Assembly: GCF_025860405.1 (NCBI RefSeq)
Contig: NZ_CP063785.1
Span: 806,001 to 870,000, forward strand
Direction: 5' to 3'
DNA length: 64,000 bases
From: Tolypothrix sp. PCC 7712
GTDB lineage: Bacteria > Cyanobacteriota > Cyanobacteriia > Cyanobacteriales > Nostocaceae
Positions 48,641-58,515 of the stretch are shown piece after piece. How positions within the stretch are numbered: the first letter of the stretch is position 1; each line of letters begins with the position of its first letter. A model generated the notes under the pieces. The model was not told the origin of the DNA and ran no database searches. It saw only the letters and a program-made list of their open reading frames with translations. The translations under genes were made by a program, and so were the position numbers.

Positions 48641-50152
48641 TTAGCGTAGTTTACCGAAGGTATCGCTTAAAGGTGTTTGTTTTGATGCTAATCGCGCTCG
48701 TCCAGCCGCAGCCCATTCTTGTAGTTGCTGAATTTGTTCTACAGCAGTTCGCGCCAGAGGTATGATTTGACTGGCAGCTTCTAGAATATCGTCGTTGGTA
48801 AAGTCGCGATTTTGACTAAATCCAATATGCATCGCTTCAATTAAAGTTTGCTCAATCTCTGCTCCAGAAAAATCGGGTGTTTCATATGCTAGCCTATCGA
48901 TGTCATAACTTTTCAAGTTATGGGGGCGCAGTCGGGATAAATGGACATTAAAAATTGCTTTTCTCTCTTCTTGGGTTGGTAACCCGACAAAGAAAATTTC
49001 ATCAAATCGCCCTTTCCGCAACATTTCTGGTGGTAAGGACTGAATATCGTTAGCGGTGGAGACGACAAATACAGGTGAGGTTTTTTCCGCTAACCAGGTA
49101 ATAAATGTTCCAAATACCCTGCTAGTGGTTCCTGCATCTCCTTTACTACCAAGCCCAGAAAAGGCTTTATCTATTTCATCAATCCACAGCACACAAGGCG
49201 CTAAAGCTTCGGCTACTTGGATCATTTGACGAGTGCGGGATTCTGATTCCCCCACCAAACCACCAAACAACCGCCCAACATCTAAGCGTAATAAAGGTAA
49301 ATGCCAATGATGAGCGATCGCTTTTGCTGTTAAAGATTTCCCCGTACCTTGAATTCCCACCAACATGAGACCACGGGGATGTGGTAATCCGTACTGTCGC
49401 GCTCGTTCGGTAAATGAACCGCCCCGCCGGAATAGCCAGTCTTTGAGGTTATCCAATCCGCCAATGTCAGAAATTTGCTCGGTGGCGGGGTAAAAATCCA
49501 AAATTTGGGTTTGGCGGATAGTTTGGCGCTTTTCTTCCAAAACTAAATCCACATCTTCTGGTTGCAATTCCCCGTGCGTGGCGATCGCTTTTGCCAAAAC
49601 CCGGCGAATCCTCTCCATTGATAGCCCTTGGCAAGAGCGCACCAAATCATCTATGACTTTACTAGGAAGTAAGTTACCAGTCACTTGCAGCAACCGTTCC
49701 ACCTCTTTTTGAATTTCGGCGGCGGCTGGTAATGGAAATTCCACAACTGTTAGCACTTCGCTTAAATCGTCCGGAATCGCAATCCGTGGTGACAGTATGA
49801 CAATATTTTTCGGTTGCGATTTTAGCAGTCTCGCCAGGTTGCGAAGCTTGCGCGCGATCGCCACATCTTCTAAAAAGCGATGGTAATCCCGTAGAATCAT
49901 TACCCCTGGTGCTGAAGCTGGTAACTTTTCAATAAATTCCAAAGCTTGCAGTGGATTGCGTCGCCCAAAACCCTCATCATTGGGGTTTCCCTGGTAGCCA
50001 TCCACAAAATCCCAAGTATATACAGGGCGATTACCTTGGTTGGCTGCTTCTTCTCGAATCGCAGTTTCTACCCGTTCTTCTTCGTATGTAGGAATATAAA
50101 TCAAAGGATAGCGGGCGCGCAGCAGTAGTTTAAACTCTTCACGAAAGCTCAT
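48641..50152 (-). CDS. Ycf46-type AAA ATPase
   Basis: 503 residues. An N-terminal domain (about 1-220) with EFKLLLRARYPLIYIPTYEEERV is followed by a single AAA module: Walker A GIQGTGKSLTAK (about 268), Walker B CVLWIDEIDKAF, sensor VVSTANDIQSLPPEMLRKGRFDE. This matches the cyanobacterial/chloroplast Ycf46 family, reported to take part in the control of CO2 uptake. Cytoplasmic, probably a hexamer. The ATG at 50152 is chosen because the conserved MSFREEFKLLLRARYP begins there. Confidence 0.9.
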   Translation of the reverse strand: MSFREEFKLLLRARYPLIYIPTYEEERVETAIREEAANQGNRPVYTWDFVDGYQGNPNDEGFGRRNPLQALEFIEKLPASAPGVMILRDYHRFLEDVAIARKLRNLARLLKSQPKNIVILSPRIAIPDDLSEVLTVVEFPLPAAAEIQKEVERLLQVTGNLLPSKVIDDLVRSCQGLSMERIRRVLAKAIATHGELQPEDVDLVLEEKRQTIRQTQILDFYPATEQISDIGGLDNLKDWLFRRGGSFTERARQYGLPHPRGLMLVGIQGTGKSLTAKAIAHHWHLPLLRLDVGRLFGGLVGESESRTRQMIQVAEALAPCVLWIDEIDKAFSGLGSKGDAGTTSRVFGTFITWLAEKTSPVFVVSTANDIQSLPPEMLRKGRFDEIFFVGLPTQEERKAIFNVHLSRLRPHNLKSYDIDRLAYETPDFSGAEIEQTLIEAMHIGFSQNRDFTNDDILEAASQIIPLARTAVEQIQQLQEWAAAGRARLASKQTPLSDTFGKLR

Positions 50153-50359
50153 AAGTAGCTGTTAGTGTTATTAGTTCTTATCCCATTGTTAAAGGTTGTA
50201 TTGTCTCTCACAACTAAAAACTAAAAACAACAACAGCTAGAAACTTAGCAAATCTTCTGCTGCAATGGGTAATAGCTTATTTTTACTGGTTTAAATATCT
50301 TTAATGAGCGCCCAAGCGCTCAAATTCAAAACAAAAAGAACTACCAATTCCAGCAACTA

Positions 50360-50863
50360 TCACGGAAGTTGCTTTTTCAAAGCCTCTAAACCAGCCCAAC
50401 GGCTATCAACTGACTTTTGCGAACTCTCAGCCGCAGTACTCAAAATACCAGGGCAATTGAGGTCACATAGCTGGCGCTGAGGTAATTCTAAACACATCTG
50501 CTCATACAACCATTCACCAGGATAAAAATAGCCATCAGGCGGTAGAGTTTCCAGCAAATCTTCAACTGCTACTTCTCGTTCTAATGGCAAGTCGTTGATT
50601 TGATTAGCTGTTACGTCTAACCAAATCACTTCCTGAGTATCAACTACCAAACGCTGATTGTATTGCTGTAAACATCGGTTACAAGTACAAGTAATAATTG
50701 CTTCTGCTTGACCAGATACTTCTAAGTAATTACCTTGATGCTGTACGCGAATTACACCACGAACAGGAGTCAAAGTGTCCAAACCAGGCAGAAAATCCTG
50801 AACTTGAATTTCCTCTGTCCGCTCCGGGGCTTTGGTGAGCTGCGGAATCAAAATTGCGTCCAT
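50360..50863 (-). CDS. YceD/DUF177 family protein
   Basis: 167 residues. The family marker CTCNRCLQQY (CxCxxC) and a later CDLNCPG pair give a likely metal or zinc-knuckle site. DUF177/YceD proteins are linked to 23S rRNA and ribosome assembly in plants and bacteria and are often next to rpmF. Here it lies downstream of the jag gene on the same strand with a 166-bp gap containing repeats. Start ATG 50863. Confidence 0.82.
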   Translation of the reverse strand: MDAILIPQLTKAPERTEEIQVQDFLPGLDTLTPVRGVIRVQHQGNYLEVSGQAEAIITCTCNRCLQQYNQRLVVDTQEVIWLDVTANQINDLPLEREVAVEDLLETLPPDGYFYPGEWLYEQMCLELPQRQLCDLNCPGILSTAAESSQKSVDSRWAGLEALKKQLP

Positions 50864-50956
50864 AGGATTTGTGAGATATCCTCACGAAACGAAACTTAGT
50901 TTAACTACCAGCAAAATTGCTGAGATTTAGATCTTTATTTTAGCTTTTAGTGAGGT

Positions 50957-50992
50957 GGTCAAGGGTCAAGGGTCAAGGGTCAAAGTTCAAGG
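50957..50992. repeat. STRR: tandem GGTCAAG heptamers
   Basis: Four to five copies of GGTCAAG between the YceD-like and Jag-like genes. Confidence 0.75.
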
Positions 50993-51029
50993 TTTTTCCC
51001 AGTACCCAGTACCCAATCCCCGATCCCCA

Positions 51030-51563
51030 TTACCCAATCCCCTCAGGCTCGAGCGCCGGGCGAACTACAAGATGACGATGTGGTTCTTTGCCACGACTAA
51101 AGGTTTCTAAATCCGCAAATTCCTTTAAAAATGTATGAATTTGCCGCCTTTCCGCCGAACTTAGGGATTTTATTTCTACTTCTCTGCCTGTAGTTCGCAC
51201 TTCTTCGGAAGCTGCTTCTGCCAATGCGCGAATTTCAGCTTCTCTTTTGACGCGGTAGCCATTCAACTCAATGGTATAAGAAGCTTGCTCTTCTTGTGGT
51301 TGGTTAATGTTCAATACTGAATTAGCTAGATATTGAATTGCATCTAGCACTGAACCATCGCTACCAATTAAAGTTCTGATTTGCTCAGGGTTGAGGTTCG
51401 TTTCATCAATTGTCAACCAGTAGTTATCTGGTTCTTCGGAGTCGCCGCCCTGAGGTTGAGCAGGTTCTAAATTACCCTCAACCTCAGCAGATACCCCAGT
51501 AAGTAGCAGCAATGTTTTTAACCATTGCTGCCCTCGCTGCATGGGACTGTTGCTCATGATCAA
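51030..51563 (-). CDS. Jag/KhpB-type KH-R3H RNA-binding protein
   Basis: 177 residues. A degenerate KH domain ([21 protein letters not shown], about 64-110) is followed by an R3H domain ([21 protein letters not shown], then [12 protein letters not shown]). The N-terminal Jag domain of Firmicutes is missing and replaced by a short acidic region. Proteins of this family sit next to yidC and bind RNA in cell-wall and division control. The start overlaps the yidC stop by 4 bp, so it is translated in a coupled manner. Confidence 0.88.
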   Translation of the reverse strand: MIMSNSPMQRGQQWLKTLLLLTGVSAEVEGNLEPAQPQGGDSEEPDNYWLTIDETNLNPEQIRTLIGSDGSVLDAIQYLANSVLNINQPQEEQASYTIELNGYRVKREAEIRALAEAASEEVRTTGREVEIKSLSSAERRQIHTFLKEFADLETFSRGKEPHRHLVVRPALEPEGIG

Positions 51564-52708
51564 TTTGTAGCCTTTTTCTTAGAACTTTTTGGCTCAAATG
51601 GCAATGATTTTTGCTCTGCCACTGCTGCTTCTTTTTCTTGGGTTGCTACGATTTTTTGTAATTCTTCTGGTAATGGTTCGCGGGAGAGAATGAAGGTTTG
51701 CAGAGTTTGGAAGATATTCCCAATTACCATATACATCAAAACCCCAGCCGGCAGGGGGAAGAACAAAAACATCCCAGAAAATATTACTGGAGTAATTTTG
51801 TTAACTGTATCCTGCTGTGGGTTCCCACCGCTAGAATTTTGCCCGGAGAGAATTTGGCTGACGTAGAGACTGATACCAAAGAAGATTACCATCGCCACAA
51901 TATCCCAATGGATTGTGCCGTCGGGATCGGTTGCACCGACTCTACCTAAAGCATCAATGAACAGAAATCCTTTATCTGCTGCTAGTCCGGGGATGGTACC
52001 TTGTATGGTGACATCTCCAGGCTGTAAGGCTTCGATATTGCCTTCAGCGTCAATTTTAATTCTGTCTTCACCTTTGACTACTTTCCATTCAGGAGTCAAT
52101 TTATTGTTTTCTGGGTGTTCTGCCAAAAGCACCTGAAATGGTTTGCCTTCAAGGGTCTGATATTGAATCTTGGTTTTTTCTCCTACCGCTAATTTATTAC
52201 CTCCAGGGAGGATAGCAGTAATACGGCTGTGTTCCCCATCAGCAATGTAGATATTTTGCGGGGGAGTGGCAAAAGCTTGGGGTTGAATTCGTTCGATTTG
52301 TTCAGAGGGAAAGACTTGTAAGTTAACGCTGTAGTTGACTCCAGCAAAGGGCGAACCCCGCAAAGTGGCAAACAGCGCCAACAATACTGGCATTTGCAGC
52401 AGTAGTGGTAAACAGCCAGCCAGAGGATTGCCAAATTCTTTCTGGACATTAACCATTTCCTCTTGCTGCTTTTGCGGATCGTCTTTATAACGCTCCTTGA
52501 TTTCTGCCATCCGCTTTTGCATCAGAGGCTGAACAATCCGCATCCGCCGCATATTCCGGATGGAACCAGCACTCAGGGGATAGAGCGCAAAGCGGATTAT
52601 CAATGTTAAAGCAACGATCGCCAATCCATAGCTAGGAACAATCCCATAGAAAAAATCTATGATTGGCAGCATCACGTTGTTCGAGAGAAACCCGATACCA
52701 AAATCCAT
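51560..52708 (-). CDS. yidC: Membrane protein insertase YidC/Alb3
   Basis: 382 residues. The Oxa1/YidC core is present: [11 protein letters not shown] with the conserved arginine in the first span, [47 protein letters not shown], a large loop (about 150-260) and two final spans ([38 protein letters not shown]). It inserts membrane proteins, including photosynthetic ones, into plasma and thylakoid membranes. The C-terminal tail is basic (KSSKKKATN). Part of the rpmH-rnpA-PH-yidC-jag run. Confidence 0.95.
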   Translation of the reverse strand: MDFGIGFLSNNVMLPIIDFFYGIVPSYGLAIVALTLIIRFALYPLSAGSIRNMRRMRIVQPLMQKRMAEIKERYKDDPQKQQEEMVNVQKEFGNPLAGCLPLLLQMPVLLALFATLRGSPFAGVNYSVNLQVFPSEQIERIQPQAFATPPQNIYIADGEHSRITAILPGGNKLAVGEKTKIQYQTLEGKPFQVLLAEHPENNKLTPEWKVVKGEDRIKIDAEGNIEALQPGDVTIQGTIPGLAADKGFLFIDALGRVGATDPDGTIHWDIVAMVIFFGISLYVSQILSGQNSSGGNPQQDTVNKITPVIFSGMFLFFPLPAGVLMYMVIGNIFQTLQTFILSREPLPEELQKIVATQEKEAAVAEQKSLPFEPKSSKKKATN

Positions 52709-52978
52709 TATTCTGAATTCAACCTGAGGTACTGTAAACTAACTGAATCTAATTTATCTAAATCAAGATCGGTCTGCGACTATCATTCACTACGGATAGC
52801 CGCACATGATATTAACAATTGAATGTTAAAGTCAACGAGCTTTTTTAAGTGCTGAGTAAGGAAGATGATAGAGACTAAACAAGCTGAGTGATAGATTTTA
52901 TCCTTGATTTCTTATGATTTAAGCCTTTTTGAGACATTGAACCCCAGAAATTCAGACTCAGCACTATGAGTTAATTAA

Positions 52979-53368
52979 CTACTTAGCAGCAGCGCTATAT
53001 TCGGGATTTTTAGCAACAACTCTTTCGTTAATATATTCATAAACTTCTCGGAAATTAGGAATAGCTCGCATTTCTAGACGGCTACCATTTCTGAGGGTTA
53101 CTACCATATCTCCCCACAAGCCAATAGCACGGGGAACTTTGACGATTTTGACAATTTCTGAGTAGATTACGTCAGTGCGATCGCGTCCCATCCAACCCCC
53201 AATCACCGTAACTCGGCGATCGGTGATGCGGTAGCGTAGCCATAAAGCTCTGACAATTGCCCCAACTGTCAATGGAATGCCGATGACAGTTAGCCCAAAC
53301 AGCAGGTTAAGAATTAAATCCCCAACGTGAGGGCCACCTTCATAATAAATTTCTTCACGAATGCCCAT
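52979..53368 (-). CDS. PH-domain (bPH) membrane protein
   Basis: 129 residues: two close hydrophobic segments (LILNLLFGLTVIGIPLTVGAIV) followed by a bacterial PH-type domain (YRITDRRVTVIGGWMGRDRTDVIYSEIVKIVKVPRAIG, split here as YRITDRRVTVIGGWMGRDR and YSEIVKIVKVPRA). Cyanobacteria keep this gene between rnpA and yidC. Its first codons overlap the end of rnpA by 14 bp. Function unknown, likely membrane-associated. Confidence 0.85.
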   Translation of the reverse strand: MGIREEIYYEGGPHVGDLILNLLFGLTVIGIPLTVGAIVRALWLRYRITDRRVTVIGGWMGRDRTDVIYSEIVKIVKVPRAIGLWGDMVVTLRNGSRLEMRAIPNFREVYEYINERVVAKNPEYSAAAK

Positions 53369-53783
53369 TGAGTACCTCGGCTTGTGCTAACAACTGCTCT
53401 AATTCTTGCAGAAATTGTTGGCTTACGCACTCTCGTTCTGCTGCTGTTGGTTTCACAACTACCACTAACCGCCATCCAGGTGACAATCTGGGCAACAACT
53501 GATACAAAGCTCCCGTTATTTGCCGCTTAATCCGGTTGCGGACTACTGCACGCTTGCTGACTTTTGTGCTAATGGAAATACCAAATTTTGTACTATCTAG
53601 ATGCGTGGCATCAGCATCAGTTAGCTGTATAGTCTCAGGGGCAGTATCCAAAGAAGACTTTTTGGAAGCCAACGGTTTCAAGGCCCTTAATGTCAAATAA
53701 GCGCCATGTCGCCGAATTCCTTCTCGGAAAACTGCCTGGAAATCTTTTCGGGATTTTAGCCGATTCGCCTTGGGCAAAGCCAC
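53355..53783 (-). CDS. rnpA: Ribonuclease P protein component
   Basis: 142 residues. Family signatures: LKSRKDFQAVFREG near the N-terminus and the RNR box VSKRAVVRNRIKRQI, which binds the RNase P RNA. A cyanobacterial insert (about 40-70) separates the first strands. The enzyme matures tRNA 5' ends. It starts 24 bp after rpmH, as usual. Confidence 0.95.
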   Translation of the reverse strand: MALPKANRLKSRKDFQAVFREGIRRHGAYLTLRALKPLASKKSSLDTAPETIQLTDADATHLDSTKFGISISTKVSKRAVVRNRIKRQITGALYQLLPRLSPGWRLVVVVKPTAAERECVSQQFLQELEQLLAQAEVLNGHS

Positions 53784-53807
53784 AGATGCTCTTTCGCCTA
53801 ATATGCC

Positions 53808-53942
53808 CTAAACACTCAGACGATGACGGCCTTTTTTTCTTCTGGCGCGAATGACATTTCTGCCATCTGGTGTCCGCATTCTGGCGCGAAACCCAGAAGT
53901 CCTTTTCCTCTTACGGTTAGTACCGCCTAGCGTTCTCTGCAT
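53808..53942 (-). CDS. rpmH: 50S ribosomal protein L34
   Basis: A 44-codon gene: [20 protein letters not shown] and then [24 protein letters not shown]. It is the classic L34 sequence, very basic. First gene of the rpmH-rnpA-PH-yidC-jag run; an AGGAG ribosome site lies upstream of the ATG at 53942. Confidence 0.97.
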   Translation of the reverse strand: MQRTLGGTNRKRKRTSGFRARMRTPDGRNVIRARRKKGRHRLSV

Positions 53943-54118
53943 ACAGTTCTCCTCTTAGGTGATGCTTACAAAAAATCACAATCTCTTATTTTATCACTAT
54001 TACAGGTAAAAGTTAGAGATTCCGGTAAATGGTTAAGGGTCAAGGATCAAAAGTCAAGAGTCAACTGTCTTGTGTTTCCGATTACCCATTACCCATTACC
54101 AACTATCTATTGCCCAAC

Positions 54119-54631
54119 TTAATTAATACTTACTACCCAAGAACCTAAATAACGCAACAGTGGCACATCACCAGGAGAGAGAACTTGGCAATTGAAATAG
54201 TAAACGCCACCAAAGGTAGGGTTTTTCACGTTGGATAACTCAACTTCCACCCTACTACCGGCTGGTACTGGCTCTTCAGGAAAAATTTCGATGACGCGTC
54301 CTTCCTTATCCCACTTCACTTCAGACAGGCGAACAGCTTTACCTTTGACTTTTACCTCAACCTGTTTAGGATCAAAAGTTCCTTTGTAATAATCAGGGTA
54401 AGTAATAGCAAATTGGGCCACTGCCAATTTCATTTTGTTGGCAGGAATTCTGAAGATATAACGATCCCAACCATCAGATTGTCCGCCAAAGTCTAAACGA
54501 TAGGGCAGTTGATTTTCGGATTTAATGCCGCTAAATAGTGTCAATCCTGGTAAACCCTGTGCCCAGCTGACAGCTTGGAAACCTGTCAACAAGCAGCCAG
54601 TCACCGCTAAAGTAGAAAGTAAACGTCGCAT
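54119..54631 (-). CDS. DUF2808 secreted protein
   Basis: 170 residues with a signal peptide (MRRLLSTLAVTGCLLTGFQA...WAQG). The mature part contains RYIFRIPANKMKLAVAQFAI, TYPDYYKGTFDPKQVEV and GGVYYFNCQVLSPGD, the pattern of the cyanobacterial DUF2808 family. Exported, probably periplasmic or cell-surface. Function unknown. Confidence 0.88.
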   Translation of the reverse strand: MRRLLSTLAVTGCLLTGFQAVSWAQGLPGLTLFSGIKSENQLPYRLDFGGQSDGWDRYIFRIPANKMKLAVAQFAITYPDYYKGTFDPKQVEVKVKGKAVRLSEVKWDKEGRVIEIFPEEPVPAGSRVEVELSNVKNPTFGGVYYFNCQVLSPGDVPLLRYLGSWVVSIN

Positions 54632-55427
54632 AATTAAGGCTCCTCACTATCAACTAGTAAGCTTGGTTATCTAAATAACTAAAAATTTAGTATTCGTAAC
54701 TAAACTTTACTACTGAATTTCTAAAAATAGACGTTAAAGAGCAATAAAAAGTGTCACAAGGTATTGGGCATGGGGCATGAGGCATTGGTAATGGGTAATC
54801 GGTAATTGGTAATTGGTAATTAGTTATTTCTCCCCAGTCCCCATTACCCCTAATCCCCACTCCCTGCGGTCGTGGGTGCCCCGAGTTCCCCAGTCACCAG
54901 TCCCCAATCCCTCACCTGGGGATCACAATTATGTTGCTGAATATGTATAAATGTAGCTGAATTGTAATGCTCTTGTTATAAAAATTGAGAGATACAAACA
55001 GCGATCGCCTGTTAAGTTGGGCTAGATTGATAAAAACACGCGTGAATCTAAGCAGTTGCCATCAAAATTTACTTTGGGCAGAATGAAGTTTTTTCTAAGT
55101 GGATGCATATTGCAATATGTCATAGAGGAATACAAAATTTTTAAATCCCTAAAATAAGCTGAAGAGACAGATGCACAATTGGGGAATCAACTTAGGATGT
55201 GCAGTATGTAATCCTATATTAATTATCTAAAATTGCTGACATCTGTGACTAGCAAGCTGAATCTTGACCTAGGCAGCGATTCAGTAGAAAAACAAAAGGT
55301 CAAGCGGCAATTTATAGAGCAGCGCAATGGCTGAAATAACCAGCCTATGAGCTATTGAGAGCGGGGAATTATTCAGCAAAAAACTACAAAATTTGCAGAG
55401 ATTAGGTATTTATCTCCAGGAGATTTC
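54632..55427. promoter_or_regulatory. Intergenic between DUF2808 and pnt genes
   Basis: About 800 bp. The left 270 bp are dense in heptamer STRRs (for example TAATTGG, 54797-54823) and CCCCAGT-type repeats; the right part holds the pnt promoter and a CCAGGAG ribosome site 6 bp before the ATG at 55428. No gene or RNA was recognised. Confidence 0.45.
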
Positions 55428-56591
55428 ATGAGAATAGCAGTAGCTAAAGAAATAGAAGTTGGTGAGCGTCGTGTAGCTTTAATTCCAGATGTTGTGGCCA
55501 AATTGGTAAAACAAGGTTTAGAAGTTTGGGTAGAAACAGGCGCGGGAGAGCGCTCATTTTTTAGTGATTCTGCCTATGAAGCAGCAGGAGCGAAAATTAT
55601 TGGCGATCCCGCTACATTATGGCGCGAAGCAGATATTTTATTGAAGGTTAGTCCGCCACAAGAAAGAGAAGACGGACGTTCAGAAATTGATTTTCTCAAA
55701 GCAGGCTCTGTATTAATTAGCTTCCTGAATCCCTTAGGAAATCCGGCGATAGTAGAAAAACTGGCAAATCGCCAAGTAACAGCCTTGAGTATGGAATTGA
55801 TCCCCAGAACCACCAGGGCGCAAAGCATGGATGCATTGTCCTCGCAAGCATCCCTAGCTGGCTACAAATCTGTGTTAATAGCTGCTGCTGCATTACCGAA
55901 ATACTTCCCCATGCTCACCACAGCTGCAGGCACGATCGCCCCAGCGAAAATATTTATCATGGGGGCAGGTGTCGCTGGATTGCAAGCGATCGCTACTGCT
56001 AGACGCTTGGGAGCAGTGGTAGAAGCCTTTGATATCCGTCCCGCCGTGAAAGAAGAAGTGCAAAGCTTAGGCGCAAAATTCGTCGAAGTGCAACTCGAAG
56101 AAGACACTGTGGCGGCTGGTGGCTATGCCAAAGAAATCTCCGAAGCTAGCAAACAACGCACTCAAGAAGTTGTTACCGAACACGTTAAAAATGCCGATGT
56201 GGTGATTACCACAGCCCAAGTTCCCGGGAAAAAAGCCCCACTGTTAGTCACCGAAGAAATGGTGAGACAGATGAAGCCAGGTTCAGTGATTGTAGACTTA
56301 GCTGCCGAACAAGGTGGTAACTGTGCCTGTACCGATCCTGGTAAAGACATCGTGTGGAACGGGATCACCATCATCGGGCCGATCAATTTACCATCATCAA
56401 TGCCCGTTCACGCCAGCCAACTGTATGCCAAAAACCTGACATCGTTGATGCAACTACTGATTAGTAAAGAGAAAGCTTTGCAGGTAGACTTTGCCGATGA
56501 CATCGTTGACGCAGCTTGCGTCACCCATGCAGGCGAGATTCGCAATCAACGAGTAAGTGAAGAATTAGCAGCGTTGAAAGTTAGAGGTTAG
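55428..56591 (+). CDS. pntAA: NAD(P) transhydrogenase alpha subunit, part 1 (domain I)
   Basis: 387 residues, the NAD(H)-binding domain I as a separate protein. AlaDH/PNT N-terminal domain (MRIAVAKEIEVGERRVALIP) and a Rossmann fold with GAGVAGLQAIATARRLGA near 180, GAKFVEVQ and IVDLAAEQGGNC. With the next two genes it forms the proton-pumping enzyme that makes NADPH from NADH and NADP at the membrane. First gene of the pntAA-pntAB-pntB operon. Confidence 0.96.
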   Translation: MRIAVAKEIEVGERRVALIPDVVAKLVKQGLEVWVETGAGERSFFSDSAYEAAGAKIIGDPATLWREADILLKVSPPQEREDGRSEIDFLKAGSVLISFLNPLGNPAIVEKLANRQVTALSMELIPRTTRAQSMDALSSQASLAGYKSVLIAAAALPKYFPMLTTAAGTIAPAKIFIMGAGVAGLQAIATARRLGAVVEAFDIRPAVKEEVQSLGAKFVEVQLEEDTVAAGGYAKEISEASKQRTQEVVTEHVKNADVVITTAQVPGKKAPLLVTEEMVRQMKPGSVIVDLAAEQGGNCACTDPGKDIVWNGITIIGPINLPSSMPVHASQLYAKNLTSLMQLLISKEKALQVDFADDIVDAACVTHAGEIRNQRVSEELAALKVRG

Positions 56592-56675
56592 GGATTGGGG
56601 ACTGGGGACAAGGAGAAATTACCAATGCCCAATGCCCAATGCCCCATGCCCATTTAAACAAGGAGTTTTTATTTC

Positions 56676-56969
56676 ATGTCAGAGGCATTACTTGCTGCTT
56701 TGTTTGTATTTGTGTTGGCATCTTTTATTGGGTTTGAAGTCATCAACAAAGTGCCACCTACTTTACACACTCCCTTGATGTCGGGATCAAACGCGATTTC
56801 TGGCATTGCGGTACTGGGGGCGATTGTAGCTTCTGGTGCAAGGGAAACCAGTGTGGCAGTGATTCTCGGTTTAATTGCTGTAGTACTAGCGACAGTCAAC
56901 GTTGTGGGTGGCTTCCTAGTGACAGATAGAATGTTGCAAATGTTTAAGAAAAAGGAGATTAAGGCGTGA
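56676..56969 (+). CDS. pntAB: NAD(P) transhydrogenase alpha subunit, part 2 (membrane domain)
   Basis: 97 residues with three to four membrane spans (LLAALFVFVLASFIGFEVI, GIAVLGAIVASGARETSVAV, ILGLIAVVLATVNVVGGFLV). This is the membrane segment of the alpha subunit, encoded separately as in Rhodospirillum and cyanobacteria. A clear AAGGAG site precedes the ATG. The stop overlaps the pntB start by 4 bp (GTGA). Confidence 0.95.
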   Translation: MSEALLAALFVFVLASFIGFEVINKVPPTLHTPLMSGSNAISGIAVLGAIVASGARETSVAVILGLIAVVLATVNVVGGFLVTDRMLQMFKKKEIKA

Positions 56970-58369
56970 GCGATTTTCTACCAACTGGGATTCAGTTAAC
57001 GTATTTAGTCGCTGCATCCTTATTTATTCTGGGGTTAAAAAAGCTAGGTTCACCTGCAACAGCTAGGAACGGTAATGTTGTCGCCGCCGTGGGGATGTTG
57101 TTGGCGATTGTCGCCACAATGTTGGATCAACACGTGTTGAACTACGAGATGATTTTGTTAGGCTTGGCGATTGGATCGGGTTTAGGTGCGATCGCAGCTT
57201 ATAAAGTGCAAATGACGGAAATGCCCCAAATGGTGGGCTTACTCAACGGTTTGGGTGGTGCAGCTTCCGCATTAGTTGCTGTCGCTGAATTCTGGCGTTT
57301 ATTGGATTCAGGCGCACCCATACCTCTGGATGTCAACATTTCCATGCTGCTGGATGTGTTAATCGGTGGTGTTACCTTCACAGGTAGTTTTCTCGCCTTC
57401 GCCAAATTGCAAGGTTTAATAAGCGGTTCCCCGATTACATTTCCTTTCCAGCAACCATTTAACCTATTACTGCTGGGTGCTTATATAGTCGGTAGTGCCT
57501 ACTTAATCGTCACACCAGATAGCCTACCTATATTCTTAGCAGTAGTTGCTGTTTCTCTAATACTCGGTGTTATGTTCGTCATCCCCATTGGTGGGGGCGA
57601 TATGCCTGTAGTAATTTCGCTGTTGAACTCCTTATCTGGTGTAGCAGCATCCGCCGCAGGTTTCGTGGTGATGAACAATATGTTAATCATCGCTGGGGCG
57701 TTGGTGGGAGCATCAGGACTGATCCTCACCGAGATTATGTGTAAAGCCATGAACCGTTCTCTGTTCAGTGTGCTGTTCAGTGCTTTTGGTACAGGCAGTG
57801 CGGCTGGTGGTGCGGCGGCTGGTGGTGCAATTGATCAAACCGTTCGCAGCATCGATCCCGAAGAAGGCGCGATGATGTTGGGTTATGCCCGTTCTGTAGT
57901 AATTGTGCCTGGTTATGGGATGGCGGTTGCTCAAGCACAACATAGCGTGCGGGAGTTGGCTGATCAACTAGAACGCATGGGTGTTGATGTGAAATATGCC
58001 ATTCACCCTGTAGCGGGAAGAATGCCAGGACACATGAACGTGTTGTTGGCTGAGGCGAATGTGGCTTATACCCAGTTGTATGACATGGATGATATTAATC
58101 CCCAGTTTGAACAAGCGGATGTAGCTTTAGTAATTGGGGCTAATGATGTAGTCAATCCGGCGGCGCGTACTGATGTAAATAGTCCAATTTATGGAATGCC
58201 AATTTTGGAAGTAGATCGGGCGAAGCAGACAATTGTGATTAAACGCGGGATGAGTACAGGTTTTGCCGGTGTAGATAATGAGTTGTTCTACAAAGATAAA
58301 ACCACAATGCTCTTTGGTAGCGCGAAGGATATGGTGTCGAAGTTGGTTTCTGAAGTGAAGCAGCTTTAA
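56966..58369 (+). CDS. pntB: NAD(P) transhydrogenase beta subunit
   Basis: 467 residues from a GTG that overlaps the previous stop. Eight to nine membrane spans (to about 280) followed by the NADP(H)-binding domain III with GYGMAVAQAQHSVRELAD, HPVAGRMPGHMNVLLAEA, ANDVVNPAA and KRGMSTGFAGV. Domain III exchanges hydride with domain I while protons cross domain II. A strong terminator follows at 58422-58460. Confidence 0.96.
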   Translation: MSDFLPTGIQLTYLVAASLFILGLKKLGSPATARNGNVVAAVGMLLAIVATMLDQHVLNYEMILLGLAIGSGLGAIAAYKVQMTEMPQMVGLLNGLGGAASALVAVAEFWRLLDSGAPIPLDVNISMLLDVLIGGVTFTGSFLAFAKLQGLISGSPITFPFQQPFNLLLLGAYIVGSAYLIVTPDSLPIFLAVVAVSLILGVMFVIPIGGGDMPVVISLLNSLSGVAASAAGFVVMNNMLIIAGALVGASGLILTEIMCKAMNRSLFSVLFSAFGTGSAAGGAAAGGAIDQTVRSIDPEEGAMMLGYARSVVIVPGYGMAVAQAQHSVRELADQLERMGVDVKYAIHPVAGRMPGHMNVLLAEANVAYTQLYDMDDINPQFEQADVALVIGANDVVNPAARTDVNSPIYGMPILEVDRAKQTIVIKRGMSTGFAGVDNELFYKDKTTMLFGSAKDMVSKLVSEVKQL

Positions 58370-58421
58370 CGAACCGCAAAGACGCGAAGGGCGCGAAGTA
58401 AAACAAGAAATAAAGAGTTGG

Positions 58422-58460
58422 CTTGCCTTGGAAGTGTAATGCTTCTGAGGCAAGTTTTTT
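58422..58460 (+). terminator. Terminator of the pnt operon
   Basis: A 13-bp stem (CTTGCCTTGGAAG / CTTCTGAGGCAAG with two G-U pairs, loop TGTAATG) followed by TTTTTT. Confidence 0.85.
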
Positions 58461-58515
58461 GTTGGTGTATGAAGGCAAATATTACGGGTAGTGGTTTACA
58501 GAGATTAACAACGCT